Assembly (NCBI GenBank): GCA_030692055.1 | Contig: JAUYCY010000105.1 | Location: forward strand, 1 to 26,806 | Source: Candidatus Omnitrophota bacterium | GTDB lineage: Bacteria > Omnitrophota > Koll11 > Duberdicusellales > 4484-171 | DNA length: 26,806 nt | Direction: 5' to 3' | In this document: positions 15,706 to 24,696 of the stretch, piece by piece | Position numbering within the stretch: the stretch's first letter is position 1 | Layout of the letters: each line of letters starts with the position of its first letter | The notes under the pieces: generated by a model | What the model saw: only the letters and a program-made list of their open reading frames with translations | What the model was told of the DNA's origin: nothing | Databases searched by the model: none | Program-made: the position numbers and the translations under genes

Positions 15706-16998
15706 TTAATTAAGTATTTTACAGTCAAATGAAATGTGATTACCTGCGTCAATTTTTTTAATCACTATTTTATTTTGTTTACGTAATAAATCACTTCTAT
15801 GCCCATCAATAGATAAGTTTGGAGAATAAATATCTATGCCTAAATTCTCTATGTGGGAATTATTTTTATTAATTATATTTACAATATATCCGTTTTTATC
15901 TTTTTTGCTAATTTCCATATTGCATTGTTGTACTTTTTTAAAGTGCTCCCAAATTGTAGAAATTGTATCAAACCATAATAATTCTTCTTTCTGCTTTTCC
16001 AACAGAGATCTTATAAGCATTTCGAAATTTTGTATCTCATCTATAGTAAAAACATTAATTGGATGTAACCAAATATTTGCTGAAGCATTTCTATCGATAA
16101 CAGCTTTTATGGCATCGGACAATTGGTTGATATCTTCGGCAGAATTCGAAAACCCAATGTCTGGCATATAATAAAGCTCTGAATTATCATAGGGTTTAAA
16201 TACGCTAAATTGCTCTTGATATTTACTGCCGCATCTAACTAATAATTCTATGCCTGCATTTTTTAAAATATTTATAATATCTTTTGATAAAGGCGTAATT
16301 ATATAATCCTCGCCGGCAATATTTTTTCCTAGGGAAGTTATTAAATCTAAACGGTGATAATACTTATATGCATCCCCACAAAAAGGAAAGGCTAAAATAT
16401 TAGCTCTTCTAAAACCATTTATCTCTGCAGTATTCTGCCAATCTTCTATGTCAATTTTCACATTATCCGCCGCCTCCAAGGCAACGTAAGGATGCGAAAA
16501 AGTATGGCATTCAATATCTTCACCCATTGTTTTTAGCTTTGATGCCTGGTCACCAAAATACCAATAGGGATATTTCTTATAGTCCCCATAGGGTTCATAA
16601 AAAAAGGTGGGTTTGTTCCTTCGCCATGTCACGATATCGGTAAAACCCGCATCCTTTGTTGCGTATGGCAGTATCTGATTGATGTGAAATGCTTTCCTGT
16701 CTTTATTTTCTTTCAATAAAACGTGCCCTGTGCAAAACCATGTTGCATGTGCATTGTATTTCTGCAGTATATGCATTATATTATCTGCACCCTTGCGCAT
16801 CCCATATCCCATGCCATAACAAAACGTAAGGTTTATCGGTTTTTTTACCACTTTACTTATAGGGTTTAGAAGGTGGCCGCGAAGACGAGAGTATAAATTT
16901 GCTATATTTCCATGTGGAGCAGAAGTTTCATAATCTAAAGAGATTGCGATTGATGCTCTATGGAAGCCTTCGTGGGGAGATAAAGCTAAAATTGACAT
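15706..16998 (-). CDS. Large polysaccharide deacetylase-like protein with C-terminal extension
   Basis: The 430-residue protein has a NodB-like core with SLDYE (20-24) as motif 1, HTFSH (165-169) as motif 2, FPFCGD (204-209) near the substrate loop and NIWLHPIN (308-315) as the late histidine motif. Residues from about 355 form a beta-rich tail (VNIINKNNSHIENLGIDIY and onward) that could be a small carbohydrate-binding domain. The protein is longer than the other two deacetylases. Expected function is N-deacetylation of an amino sugar. It starts 41 bases after the upstream GT4 gene with a weak AAGGA site 10 bases before the ATG, and the next methyltransferase follows after 6 bases. Confidence 0.82.
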   Translation of the reverse strand: MSILALSPHEGFHRASIAISLDYETSAPHGNIANLYSRLRGHLLNPISKVVKKPINLTFCYGMGYGMRKGADNIMHILQKYNAHATWFCTGHVLLKENKDRKAFHINQILPYATKDAGFTDIVTWRRNKPTFFYEPYGDYKKYPYWYFGDQASKLKTMGEDIECHTFSHPYVALEAADNVKIDIEDWQNTAEINGFRRANILAFPFCGDAYKYYHRLDLITSLGKNIAGEDYIITPLSKDIINILKNAGIELLVRCGSKYQEQFSVFKPYDNSELYYMPDIGFSNSAEDINQLSDAIKAVIDRNASANIWLHPINVFTIDEIQNFEMLIRSLLEKQKEELLWFDTISTIWEHFKKVQQCNMEISKKDKNGYIVNIINKNNSHIENLGIDIYSPNLSIDGHRSDLLRKQNKIVIKKIDAGNHISFDCKILN

Positions 16999-17039
16999 TA
17001 TTTATTTATCCTTGTCTGCGGCCGTATAATTACTAATTT

Positions 17040-18209
17040 TTATTTTTGTCTGATTGTTTTTTTATATACTTCTATGGTCTCCTTAGCAATAAGATCCCAG
17101 CTAAATTTTCCTTCGTTTACCTTTTTACGTATATTTTCTGCCATTTTGTTTCTTTTCTCCGGGTTTCTTAATAAATCTGTGATTGTTTCTGCTAACTTCT
17201 GAGAATTACGAGGCGGAACCAATAAGCCCGTGACACCGTCATCAACAATTTCGGGTATACCACCTACATTGGTGGCTACCACAGGTTTATTAAAGGCATA
17301 AGCGGTCATTATAACTCCACTTTGCGTAGCGTCGGTGTAGGGACAAACTACAATGGTTGATTTTTGTATTAATTCTGTCAACTCTTTGTTTGGTATATAA
17401 CGATTTATAATCTGGTAAATCTTATCTTCTTTTAGATAATCAATATCAAAATAATATTTGCCTTCACCTGCAAGAATAACTTTTAAATCATTGATTTCTT
17501 TTTTTATCATAGGGACGGCTTCAATTAAATACTCTATACCTTTATATGGAGAAATCCGACCAAAAAATATAATAGTGTTGCTCTCCTCCTTTAAAAGAGG
17601 GTTTTCCCATTTTTTATAAATTTCTAAAATACTGTAAGGAATAACAATAACTTTTTTCTCGTTTATACCCCTTAATTGTTGCGCCTGCAATAGACTCCAT
17701 TTCGAATGTAAGATTTTATATCTGTTGCTTTTGAACAAAAAAATATTAATTAATTCTGCTAAAAATTTTCTTTCTCCGCTGTGCCCAATATAGTCGTGTA
17801 TAGTATGTACTTTTGGGGTATGCGGTGCAAAAAATGATATTAATAATTGTTGAAAATTATTTCCATTGAAATGAACTAAATCATATTTATTATTTTTGAC
17901 TATTCGTGCAAATTTACAAGAAAAGAAAACGCATTTAGAATTAAGTGTTTTAAACGTCTCGTAAATAAAAAAATAAATTTTAAAATTATTACCAATATAC
18001 TCTTTAATTTTGTCACTAAGAATTCTATCTGTTATGTAGTCATGTAATAATCCGTTATTCACCTCTATATTTCTAAAATCTAATATGCTCTCTCTTCTGC
18101 TAGTTTGGGATAGCAAAATATATAGATCTACCTTGATGCTCTTTGATAGATATTTCGCTAAGGTAATAACGCTATCCACATGACCGAAGCTAATTATTGC
18201 TGCCTTCAT
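17040..18209 (-). CDS. GT4 family glycosyltransferase
   Basis: The 389-residue GT-B protein has IFFGRISPYKGIEYLIEA at the start of the donor domain, VVCPYTDATQSGVIMTAYAF (ATQSG at 294-298) in place of the usual E-x7-E stretch, then NVGGIPEIVDDGVTGLLVPP. The ATQSG form is common in a GT4 subset and need not mean loss of function. Its final 65 residues closely match the foreign tail of the methyltransferase chimera at 14053. The start lies inside the end of the upstream GT9 gene (20-base overlap), so translation is probably coupled. The donor sugar is unknown. Confidence 0.87.
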   Translation of the reverse strand: MKAAIISFGHVDSVITLAKYLSKSIKVDLYILLSQTSRRESILDFRNIEVNNGLLHDYITDRILSDKIKEYIGNNFKIYFFIYETFKTLNSKCVFFSCKFARIVKNNKYDLVHFNGNNFQQLLISFFAPHTPKVHTIHDYIGHSGERKFLAELINIFLFKSNRYKILHSKWSLLQAQQLRGINEKKVIVIPYSILEIYKKWENPLLKEESNTIIFFGRISPYKGIEYLIEAVPMIKKEINDLKVILAGEGKYYFDIDYLKEDKIYQIINRYIPNKELTELIQKSTIVVCPYTDATQSGVIMTAYAFNKPVVATNVGGIPEIVDDGVTGLLVPPRNSQKLAETITDLLRNPEKRNKMAENIRKKVNEGKFSWDLIAKETIEVYKKTIRQK

Positions 18210-19326
18210 TTATTATATATTTCTCTAATATCCTAAATATAGTCTGTGGCGATAAACTATTCATACAATTTTTATCTTTATTGCATGAAGCGAGATAGCA
18301 GCCGATGCAATCTAAATCTTTATTATATACAACATCACCTTTTCCAAATAAATCTATCTCCCAAGGAGAAGTTGGCCCCACTAATACAATAGCAATCTTT
18401 CCTAAAGCAATGCTCAAATGCATTCCTAAACTATCGGGCGTTAAAAAGATGTCTGAAAGATTGATTAGGGCACCGAATTCATCTAAAGAGTTATCGCACC
18501 CGGTATCGATAATTAAATCGCTTATATTATTGATTATCTCATTATTAAATTCCTTTTCTGTTTTTCCGCCATAAAGCAGAATTCCTACATTTGGATATGG
18601 TTTTTTTAATAATTTAATTGTTTCTATATAATTATTTAATGTCCACCTTTTTAACTGCCAGCGCGGACCCCCTCCAGTATTAACTCCGATGATTTTATTA
18701 AAGTATTCTAATTTTTTGTTTATTTTGAAACTATCGGCAAATTCTAATTGTTTTTCTGTGAGGTTATATTGTGGCTTAAAATATGGAGGGTTTAACCCAC
18801 ATACATTATATATGTGTTCAAAATAATTTTTGCGGTTAGATTTTTTTAAATCATCATTCATGCTCATCCAATACCATTGCCTGCTTCCTTTATTGACTGG
18901 AATAACTCTGCCTTTTTTATCGGCGGCAAAACCTTTTTTTATACACGCCTTAGAAAGGGCGTTTATGGTAGCGCTTAATGGTTCTAAATCTAGACACATA
19001 GAAATATCATATTTTTCATTAAGAATGAACTCTAAATAATTACCTTCTATACTCATTATTGCATCTACAAATTTATTTTTTTCTAACAAAGCAGTAGCAT
19101 CGCCCTTTGTAATCCAGGTTATATGACAATGAGGATATTTATTTTTTATAGCGGGCAAGATAGAGGTTGTCCGTAAAACATCTCCTAAGGCTTCTAACTT
19201 TACAATTAGTATCTTTTTTTTGATAGGAGAATACTCTCGGCAATTATTACAAAACCTGTCATTAAGTTTATGAAAGTAGCATGGCTTATTGCCTTTATAA
19301 TGCCTGCAATCAATGTGTATTAACAT
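18190..19326 (-). CDS. GT9 (heptosyltransferase-like) glycosyltransferase with Cys/His N-terminal module
   Basis: The 378-residue protein has the GT9/heptosyltransferase fold: GDVLRTT (48-54) after the first strand, GVNTGGGPRWQLKRW in the middle and TPDSLGMHLSIALGK late. Before the fold lies a ~33-residue module with C7, C16, H19, C26 and C29 (spacing C-x8-C-x2-H-x6-C-x2-C), the same in the paralogue at 21664-22734. A second Cys cluster (CIGCYLASC...C) follows the late GT9 motif. The Cys residues could bind zinc or an iron-sulphur cluster, or form a structural clip. GT9 enzymes add heptose or related sugars to lipopolysaccharide-type acceptors. A methyltransferase relic lies just upstream. 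Confidence 0.87.
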   Translation of the reverse strand: MLIHIDCRHYKGNKPCYFHKLNDRFCNNCREYSPIKKKILIVKLEALGDVLRTTSILPAIKNKYPHCHITWITKGDATALLEKNKFVDAIMSIEGNYLEFILNEKYDISMCLDLEPLSATINALSKACIKKGFAADKKGRVIPVNKGSRQWYWMSMNDDLKKSNRKNYFEHIYNVCGLNPPYFKPQYNLTEKQLEFADSFKINKKLEYFNKIIGVNTGGGPRWQLKRWTLNNYIETIKLLKKPYPNVGILLYGGKTEKEFNNEIINNISDLIIDTGCDNSLDEFGALINLSDIFLTPDSLGMHLSIALGKIAIVLVGPTSPWEIDLFGKGDVVYNKDLDCIGCYLASCNKDKNCMNSLSPQTIFRILEKYIINEGSNN

Positions 19327-19355
19327 AATTTTCTGCTTGATTATTATTTATCTGG

Positions 19356-19508
19356 TCAGCCTAAACAAAAATGCATTCCAAGACCCTTAGGCCTCGTAGT
19401 AATAAGCAATATACCCTTTGGCTTTAAAATCTGTTTTAAATTATGAACTACTTTTTTCCAATTTCTGACATGCTCTAATAACTCCTTTTGGTTTAGCCTT
19501 GATATTTT
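19356..19508 (-). pseudogene. Methyltransferase gene relic (internal fragment)
   Basis: The gap between the GT9 and methyltransferase genes encodes an open fragment of 50 residues ending in TGA (19358-19356). It reads KISRLNQKELLEHVRNWKKV, then a helix and ILKPKGILLITTRPKG. This is the middle of a class I methyltransferase (helix after motif II plus strand 5), ending where the next conserved block should begin. It has no start codon, no SAM loop and no C-terminal part, and an in-frame stop (19511-19509) lies directly upstream. It is therefore a decayed remnant. It is diverged from the five intact methyltransferases here, so it records loss of another modification enzyme. Confidence 0.75.
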
Positions 19509-19520
19509 TTAATGAATAAC

Positions 19521-20336
19521 TTACACTTGATAATCGATGTCTAGTTTGGGCCGCGAGATCTCAGCAACTAAACTATATCCTCCATAGATAGACCCATTTT
19601 TACTAAAATATTTTTCAAAAAAACAAATAATATTAAATACGATAAATAATGCCAAATATGGCAAAATAAATTTAACTACTACGCCGTCGTTATTTATCGG
19701 ATATATTTTATTAGCTTTAAGCAATAACTTTGAGCAGTAAAATCTGCGCTCTATATGTATTTTTTCAAAATATGGTTCAAAAAGCTTTCTTAGTGTGTTG
19801 CCTGAATAATGTCTAATATGTTCCTTTAACCCTTCATTGAGTGGCACCGTTTCAAGATTGGGTGTGGTTAGGAAAATGGAACCACTCTTTTCTAGCACTC
19901 GCGCCATTTCGATAACAGCCTTAGTATCATTATGAATATGCTCAATCACTTCTGTAAGCAAAATCTTATCGAAACATTTGTCCCTGAAGGGAAGATTTTC
20001 TGCGTTAGCATAAACCATAATTACTTCACTTTTTCTAAATCTGTCTTTTTTAATGTCTGTAACAGCCTCTTTAGAGAAGCCAAACATCTCATGCTGAGAA
20101 CCAATTACGAGCGTCGGCAGTAAATCTATACTTATTATTATATTTTGAAGATATTTTGTGTCCGGCGAGGTCCGAGCACCTATTTCTAAGATTAAATCAT
20201 TTTTTTTTACAAAATCATTAATTCTATGTTGCGTATCGTTTGCCGACATACCCTTAAATAGTATTTTGCTTACATAAAGTATTATTTTATTATTTTGTCT
20301 TGTCAGCCCAAATTTTCTGAAATAATTTAAGTGCAT
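19521..20336 (-). CDS. SAM-dependent methyltransferase
   Basis: The 271-residue protein is a class I Methyltransf_11-type enzyme: SAM loop EIGARTSP (51-58), SIDLLP (69-74) acidic strand, NAENLPF (111-117), TEVIEH (128-133) and FLTTPNLE after strand 5. A hydrophobic stretch near 222-242 (VKFILPYLALFIVFNIICFF) may anchor it to the membrane, as seen in some lipid-linked glycan methyltransferases. No ribosome site is obvious, and the 50-bp upstream gap is AT-rich. It lies between a GT4 gene and the methyltransferase relic. The acceptor is unknown. Confidence 0.82.
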   Translation of the reverse strand: MHLNYFRKFGLTRQNNKIILYVSKILFKGMSANDTQHRINDFVKKNDLILEIGARTSPDTKYLQNIIISIDLLPTLVIGSQHEMFGFSKEAVTDIKKDRFRKSEVIMVYANAENLPFRDKCFDKILLTEVIEHIHNDTKAVIEMARVLEKSGSIFLTTPNLETVPLNEGLKEHIRHYSGNTLRKLFEPYFEKIHIERRFYCSKLLLKANKIYPINNDGVVVKFILPYLALFIVFNIICFFEKYFSKNGSIYGGYSLVAEISRPKLDIDYQV

Positions 20337-20386
20337 AACAATATTTTAAAAATAGGTTTTAAATATTAAGCAATAATAAATTTATT

Positions 20387-21667
20387 TTACAGTCGTTGAT
20401 TTAGCAAGCTTTTATATATCTTGATAAATCTTTTTGCGATATTTTCCCAATCATAATGTTCTCTGGCGATGTCTCTGTTCAATACTTTCGGCAATTGTTT
20501 ATTTTTAAGTATATTTTCTAATTTTTCTTTCCATTCTACATAATTTTTAATGCCGACCAAACATCCTACTTGTTCCTTTTCCATCAACTCAGCTGTTCCG
20601 CCTGTTTTAGTCGAAAATACAGGTAATTCGCAAGCAAAAGCCTCTATCGTTGAAACCGATGCACCTTCGCTACAGGATGTTGAAATAAATAAGTCGGCGC
20701 TATTTAAATATTTTAATAAATTCTCCCCTCTCATATAACCTGGAAATTGTATTTTTCCTTCTTTTAATAAAGGCGTTGCTATTTTCTGTAAATAATTTTC
20801 ATACTTTTCGTCGCCATGGCCAATAACTAAGTATAAGAAGTCATACTTGTCCATGATTTCTATTAAAACTTTAATAAATTTATCTATCTGCTTGATGTCA
20901 CGAAAGCTAGCGACGCTTGCCATTATAAATTTATCTTTTGGTAAGACCAGTTCCTTTCTGCACCGTTCTTTATCGCCTTTTTTAAAAAATGAAAAGTCAC
21001 AGCCCATGGTTATTTTTTCCATTTTACCTTTGTATATTCTTTTGAGATGATTTAAGTTTTTATCGTTACAATATGTTATATACTTTATTTTCCCGATATG
21101 CTGTTTAATCCAAAAATGCTCAAATAGATGGTCTATTTTAGAAGGCAAATTTTTTGTTAGAGTAAAAAATTGCGTTGAGGGTAAGTTAATAACGCCGAGG
21201 AAAGAAAAAGTAGTCGGAGTATTATTAATTTTTTCAAGTATTTCAAGTATATTTTTATTAAACTCCAGTGGGTTGCCATTTAAATGAACAAGTATGTTTT
21301 CATCTTTTGCTTTTTTTTCTATTTCTCTGAGCATGCATTCTGAATGAATCTCGTTTATAATTTTAAGTCCATAGAGTTTCTTCTTGTTTACGGCGGGAAA
21401 CAAGCGATAGACTAAACTATTTTCAAAAGTATGGCTTATAACTTCATCTGCTCGTAAATCCGGCTGCCACACTTCATAATTAAACATATCGGTCAGCTTT
21501 AATATGGCGTTACCCAAGGAGTGAGGAAATTCATTTCCGGTTATCCCTACCACCTCTCCCTTTTTATTTCTCCAGTTCTTTCCTGGCAATTCTTTGTCCT
21601 TAAAATAATCGTATGCGGATTGATGAGGTAAAATATTGACAATTGTTTTTTTGCTCCCTATGCTCAT
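20387..21667 (-). CDS. GT4 family glycosyltransferase
   Basis: The 426-residue GT-B protein is longer than usual. The N-terminal domain includes GNEFPHSLGNAILKL and LVHLNGNP. The donor domain has MASVASFRDIKQ, then SEGASVSTIEAFACELPVFS with E334 and E342 as the E-x7-E pair, followed by KTGGTAEL. It is a retaining GT4 enzyme with an unknown nucleotide sugar. Its start overlaps the stop of the preceding GT9 gene by 4 bases (ATGA, 21664-21667). It is the last member of the first methyltransferase-GT9-GT4 series. Confidence 0.87.
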   Translation of the reverse strand: MSIGSKKTIVNILPHQSAYDYFKDKELPGKNWRNKKGEVVGITGNEFPHSLGNAILKLTDMFNYEVWQPDLRADEVISHTFENSLVYRLFPAVNKKKLYGLKIINEIHSECMLREIEKKAKDENILVHLNGNPLEFNKNILEILEKINNTPTTFSFLGVINLPSTQFFTLTKNLPSKIDHLFEHFWIKQHIGKIKYITYCNDKNLNHLKRIYKGKMEKITMGCDFSFFKKGDKERCRKELVLPKDKFIMASVASFRDIKQIDKFIKVLIEIMDKYDFLYLVIGHGDEKYENYLQKIATPLLKEGKIQFPGYMRGENLLKYLNSADLFISTSCSEGASVSTIEAFACELPVFSTKTGGTAELMEKEQVGCLVGIKNYVEWKEKLENILKNKQLPKVLNRDIAREHYDWENIAKRFIKIYKSLLNQRL

Positions 21668-22734
21668 TTTTTATTGATTAAATCTAAGATGTTATCGTAT
21701 ACTGCATCCACATATAAATATCGCATACAATTATTGTCACAAGTAGGTGAATAGTAACAATTGCAATCTATTGTTGGCTGTAAGACTAATCCTTTTTCAT
21801 AAAGATAGAATTCATTTTTATTAAAACAACTATTTAAAACTATAACTTTTTTATCTAAACCTATAGCTATGTGCATTGCCATTGTAACCGCAGTTACAAC
21901 TAAATCGCATTGGTTAACTAAGTTAATAAACTTTTTTAGAGCGAAATGACCGAAATATTTTGCGCCGGTCTTACTGCTTATTTCTTCGTTCCTGCCATTT
22001 TCTGCTTCTCCACCTAATAAAACCACCTCAAATCCTTCGTTGGCTAATTTACCGGCTAAATTAACCCAATAATCCTCGGACCACAGTCTGGATTTCCATC
22101 TATCCCCGCAGCCAGTATTTAAGCCAATGGTTTTCTTATCCCGATTTATGTTCCAGAGGCCTTGTTCTTTCAGTTTATCGTTCAATATATAATGTTCGCC
22201 TTTAAATTTATATCCGCATATTTCAAAGATTTCTTCTAAATAATTCTTGCGATTTTTTTTACTTAAATCATCCCATAAGCCGGTTAACCATTTTTCTTTT
22301 GCTGCTTTATTTGAAAAATATGAGCACTTTCCCATCCTATCCATAGAAAATCCGGATTTCTTTCGTGCTTTTATCTTGGTGGCAAGAGAAATAGCTAATT
22401 TATCTTTATCTAAATTTATTACCCAATCAAAAATATTATTTTCTAACCAAACGGTGTTTGCGATGTTAACGTTTAAATTATTATCAACATAATCCTCTGG
22501 CAAAACATCTGGGTATTGCGTTAACCAGCTGATTTCACAAGCTGGAAATTCTTCTTTTATTCTTCTTAAAAGTGGCGTTGTCCTAATAACATCTCCCACT
22601 GCCGCGAGCTTGATAATCAATATTCTAGTGCTTATCTTTTTATAATATTCGCATTTAAGGCAGTGGGTTTTGTATTTTTTATGGGGATAGCAAGGGGAAT
22701 CTCCTTTATAATATTTACAATTAACTTTAGTCAT
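21664..22734 (-). CDS. GT9 (heptosyltransferase-like) glycosyltransferase with Cys/His N-terminal module
   Basis: The 356-residue GT9 protein is paralogous to that at 18190-19326. GDVIRTT (47-53) opens the fold, GLNTGCGDRWKSRLW lies mid-protein, and TAVTMAMHIAIGLDK is the late motif. The N-terminal module has C6, C15, H18, C25 and C28 with exactly the same spacing as the paralogue (C-x8-C-x2-H-x6-C-x2-C) and a shared YYKGxxPC core. A C-terminal Cys patch (CNCYYSPTCDNNC) also corresponds. A strong AAGGAGA ribosome site lies 7 bases before the ATG. The likely reaction is heptose or similar transfer onto a core or O-chain glycan. Confidence 0.88.
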   Translation of the reverse strand: MTKVNCKYYKGDSPCYPHKKYKTHCLKCEYYKKISTRILIIKLAAVGDVIRTTPLLRRIKEEFPACEISWLTQYPDVLPEDYVDNNLNVNIANTVWLENNIFDWVINLDKDKLAISLATKIKARKKSGFSMDRMGKCSYFSNKAAKEKWLTGLWDDLSKKNRKNYLEEIFEICGYKFKGEHYILNDKLKEQGLWNINRDKKTIGLNTGCGDRWKSRLWSEDYWVNLAGKLANEGFEVVLLGGEAENGRNEEISSKTGAKYFGHFALKKFINLVNQCDLVVTAVTMAMHIAIGLDKKVIVLNSCFNKNEFYLYEKGLVLQPTIDCNCYYSPTCDNNCMRYLYVDAVYDNILDLINKK

Positions 22735-22788
22735 AAATTCTCCTTATGATAGCGGTTATAAATTTATCATTGGCCCACTTTTTACTAT

Positions 22789-23466
22789 TTAACTGCTTTG
22801 AGCTGGGGGCTTGTTGCATTTAACAAATATTCTTACCGCGCGCTCAAAACCCAATGTTCGCCAAATTCTGAATCTTATTTTCGATTTTATGCTTCTATAA
22901 ATATTTGTTTTTTTTGTCGGTAGCTCAATAAGTTTGTATAGCTCGATATTACAAAAACCTAACAATTTTAATATACCGTAGAGAAATTTAATAGGGTAAT
23001 GTTGTATGTGTGTCGGGTCACTCCAAAAATAGGTAGGATGAAATATATTGGGAGTAGATATATATAAGCATCCGTTATCATCAAGTAGCTCTTTGCATAA
23101 TTCAAAATATTTTATTCCCTCGGCAAGCTCCAGGTGCTCAATGAGTTCCAACAAACAAATGAAATCAAATTTTTCCTTTACCTCTGAAATGTCTTTAAAA
23201 TCGTGCCCTACCGACTTGTCTACGTCAAGGCTTTTATATATTCCTTTAAAACCGCTTCCCCGCAAAAGATTCTCCAATGCTCTATCGCCGGCACCGATAT
23301 CCAAAATTCGCCCTTTTAACCAAAAATCTTTCGGGATATCTTTTATAATATATTTCATTAGATATTGGTCTTCTGAATGTAAAAATAGCTCCTTAGCCTC
23401 AGGAAAATCTTGAACTATCGTTTTTAATTCATTCCACCTTTCAAATAAAACATTATTCTTACTCAT
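22789..23466 (-). CDS. SAM-dependent methyltransferase
   Basis: The 225-residue class I methyltransferase has SAM loop DIGAGDRA (56-63), SLDVDKS as the acidic strand, DFICLLELIEHLELAEG and YISTPNIFHPTYFWSDPTH. The NIFHPTYFWSDPTHIQHY stretch is typical of methyltransferases in glycan loci. A GTG codon at 23484 would extend the frame by six residues. I prefer ATG at 23466 because AGGGAG lies 8 bases upstream of it. It is the first gene of the first methyltransferase-GT9-GT4 series and follows the GT4 gene by 43 bases. Confidence 0.82.
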   Translation of the reverse strand: MSKNNVLFERWNELKTIVQDFPEAKELFLHSEDQYLMKYIIKDIPKDFWLKGRILDIGAGDRALENLLRGSGFKGIYKSLDVDKSVGHDFKDISEVKEKFDFICLLELIEHLELAEGIKYFELCKELLDDNGCLYISTPNIFHPTYFWSDPTHIQHYPIKFLYGILKLLGFCNIELYKLIELPTKKTNIYRSIKSKIRFRIWRTLGFERAVRIFVKCNKPPAQSS

Positions 23467-23509
23467 TTTTGTTCTCCCTACCACGCATAGTTTTTATAAT
23501 AAAGTAATC

Positions 23510-24685
23510 CTAATAAATTTTCCCGGAAACTTTTTTATATAAATCAAGCGTTTCTCTTGCGGTCCTATCCCAAGTAAATTTATGCGCATACTCACTTGCT
23601 TTAAGTGTAATATCTTTTACGTATGCTCTATCATTTAAAATTTTATCAATCGCATTGAATATCTGTTGATCGTCTTCGGGATTTACCAAAAAAGAATATC
23701 CTTTTGTTAGCTCTGTTAAAGAAGAATTATCAGCAACTATCGCGGGTGTTCCTACCGCCATTGCCTCCAAAGGGGGTATGCCAAATCCTTCGTATAAAGA
23801 TAAGAAAAAAAATATTTTGGCATTGGAGTATATGTACGGTAATTCTTCCTGTGTTACACAACCCATAAATAAAATATCTTTTTCTATCTTTAGCTTATCT
23901 ACTTGAGCCCTAACTTTTAGATAGTCTTCTCCATATGGCGGGCCAATCAATAGCAATTTTATATCTATTTTCCTTAGCTTCCGGTACTTATAAAAGATGT
24001 CTATTAGCCGCGGAATGTTTTTCCTTGGGACAAAATTTCCTACATATAGGAAATATTCTTCCGGCAAAGAATATTTTTTTTTAATTTCTGCAGAATTTTT
24101 TTCTTTTTCTTCTTGACCAACATTGGTAAAGCCTAAGAAAATATCATTCAAGCCATTATAGATAACTGCGATCTTTTCAGCTTTTACGTTAAACTTTATC
24201 AGATCATTCTTTGTGCTGCTTGACATGGCGATTATTGAATTATACCTATTTAGTGAGCTAAATATCTTGCGCATATATTTATTATGGGAATTGTTAGTAA
24301 AATCCGGATTGATTTTGAAAAATACGTCCGCAACGGTTGAAATCGATAGAATATTTTTTCTTGTCAGACTCACAATTTCGGTTCCATGAAAAATATTTAT
24401 TTTATGCCTCCTGCAAAGATAAGGGTAGAGTAATTTATACTTAAAGCTAAGGCTTAGCGGAATGATTGAAGGTAAAGGGAATCTTGTTGTGATAAGTCTA
24501 CATCTTTTTTTAATAGGTTCAGGGAGGGTGGGAAAGTTTGCCCTGAATGAATTGTAGAATAAAAAAAAATCAAATTCTTGATATTTTACTCCACATAGAC
24601 TATTTAACAGGCCTCGTGAGTATTCTCCAATTCCCCCTATCCCTTGAGCAAGATGATAGTCATAAGCGATTCTTATATTTGACAT
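23510..24685 (-). CDS. GT4 family glycosyltransferase (mannosyltransferase-like)
   Basis: The 391-residue GT-B protein is a canonical GT4 enzyme. GGIGEYSRG (17-25) is the acceptor-domain loop, FLYVGNFVPRKNIPRLI starts the donor domain, and YEGFGIPPLEAMAVGTPAI has E299 and E307 as the E-x7-E pair. This subtype is often annotated mannosyl- or rhamnosyltransferase, but the sequence does not fix the sugar. An in-frame TAA lies just upstream of the ATG, so the start is secure. The only ribosome-site-like sequence (GAGGAG) is about 12 bases away, farther than ideal, and lies in the GC-richer leader described separately. Confidence 0.89.
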   Translation of the reverse strand: MSNIRIAYDYHLAQGIGGIGEYSRGLLNSLCGVKYQEFDFFLFYNSFRANFPTLPEPIKKRCRLITTRFPLPSIIPLSLSFKYKLLYPYLCRRHKINIFHGTEIVSLTRKNILSISTVADVFFKINPDFTNNSHNKYMRKIFSSLNRYNSIIAMSSSTKNDLIKFNVKAEKIAVIYNGLNDIFLGFTNVGQEEKEKNSAEIKKKYSLPEEYFLYVGNFVPRKNIPRLIDIFYKYRKLRKIDIKLLLIGPPYGEDYLKVRAQVDKLKIEKDILFMGCVTQEELPYIYSNAKIFFFLSLYEGFGIPPLEAMAVGTPAIVADNSSLTELTKGYSFLVNPEDDQQIFNAIDKILNDRAYVKDITLKASEYAHKFTWDRTARETLDLYKKVSGKIY

Positions 24686-24696
24686 TTCTTAATGAA

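Noticed and set aside
15836..16171. 111-codon plus-strand open frame opposite the large deacetylase
   Set aside because: It has no recognisable domain, no ribosome site, and lies wholly antisense to a gene with clear motifs.
23048..23413. 121-codon plus-strand open frame, the longest on that strand
   Set aside because: It is antisense to a motif-complete methyltransferase, and its Ser/Pro-rich translation looks like a shadow frame.
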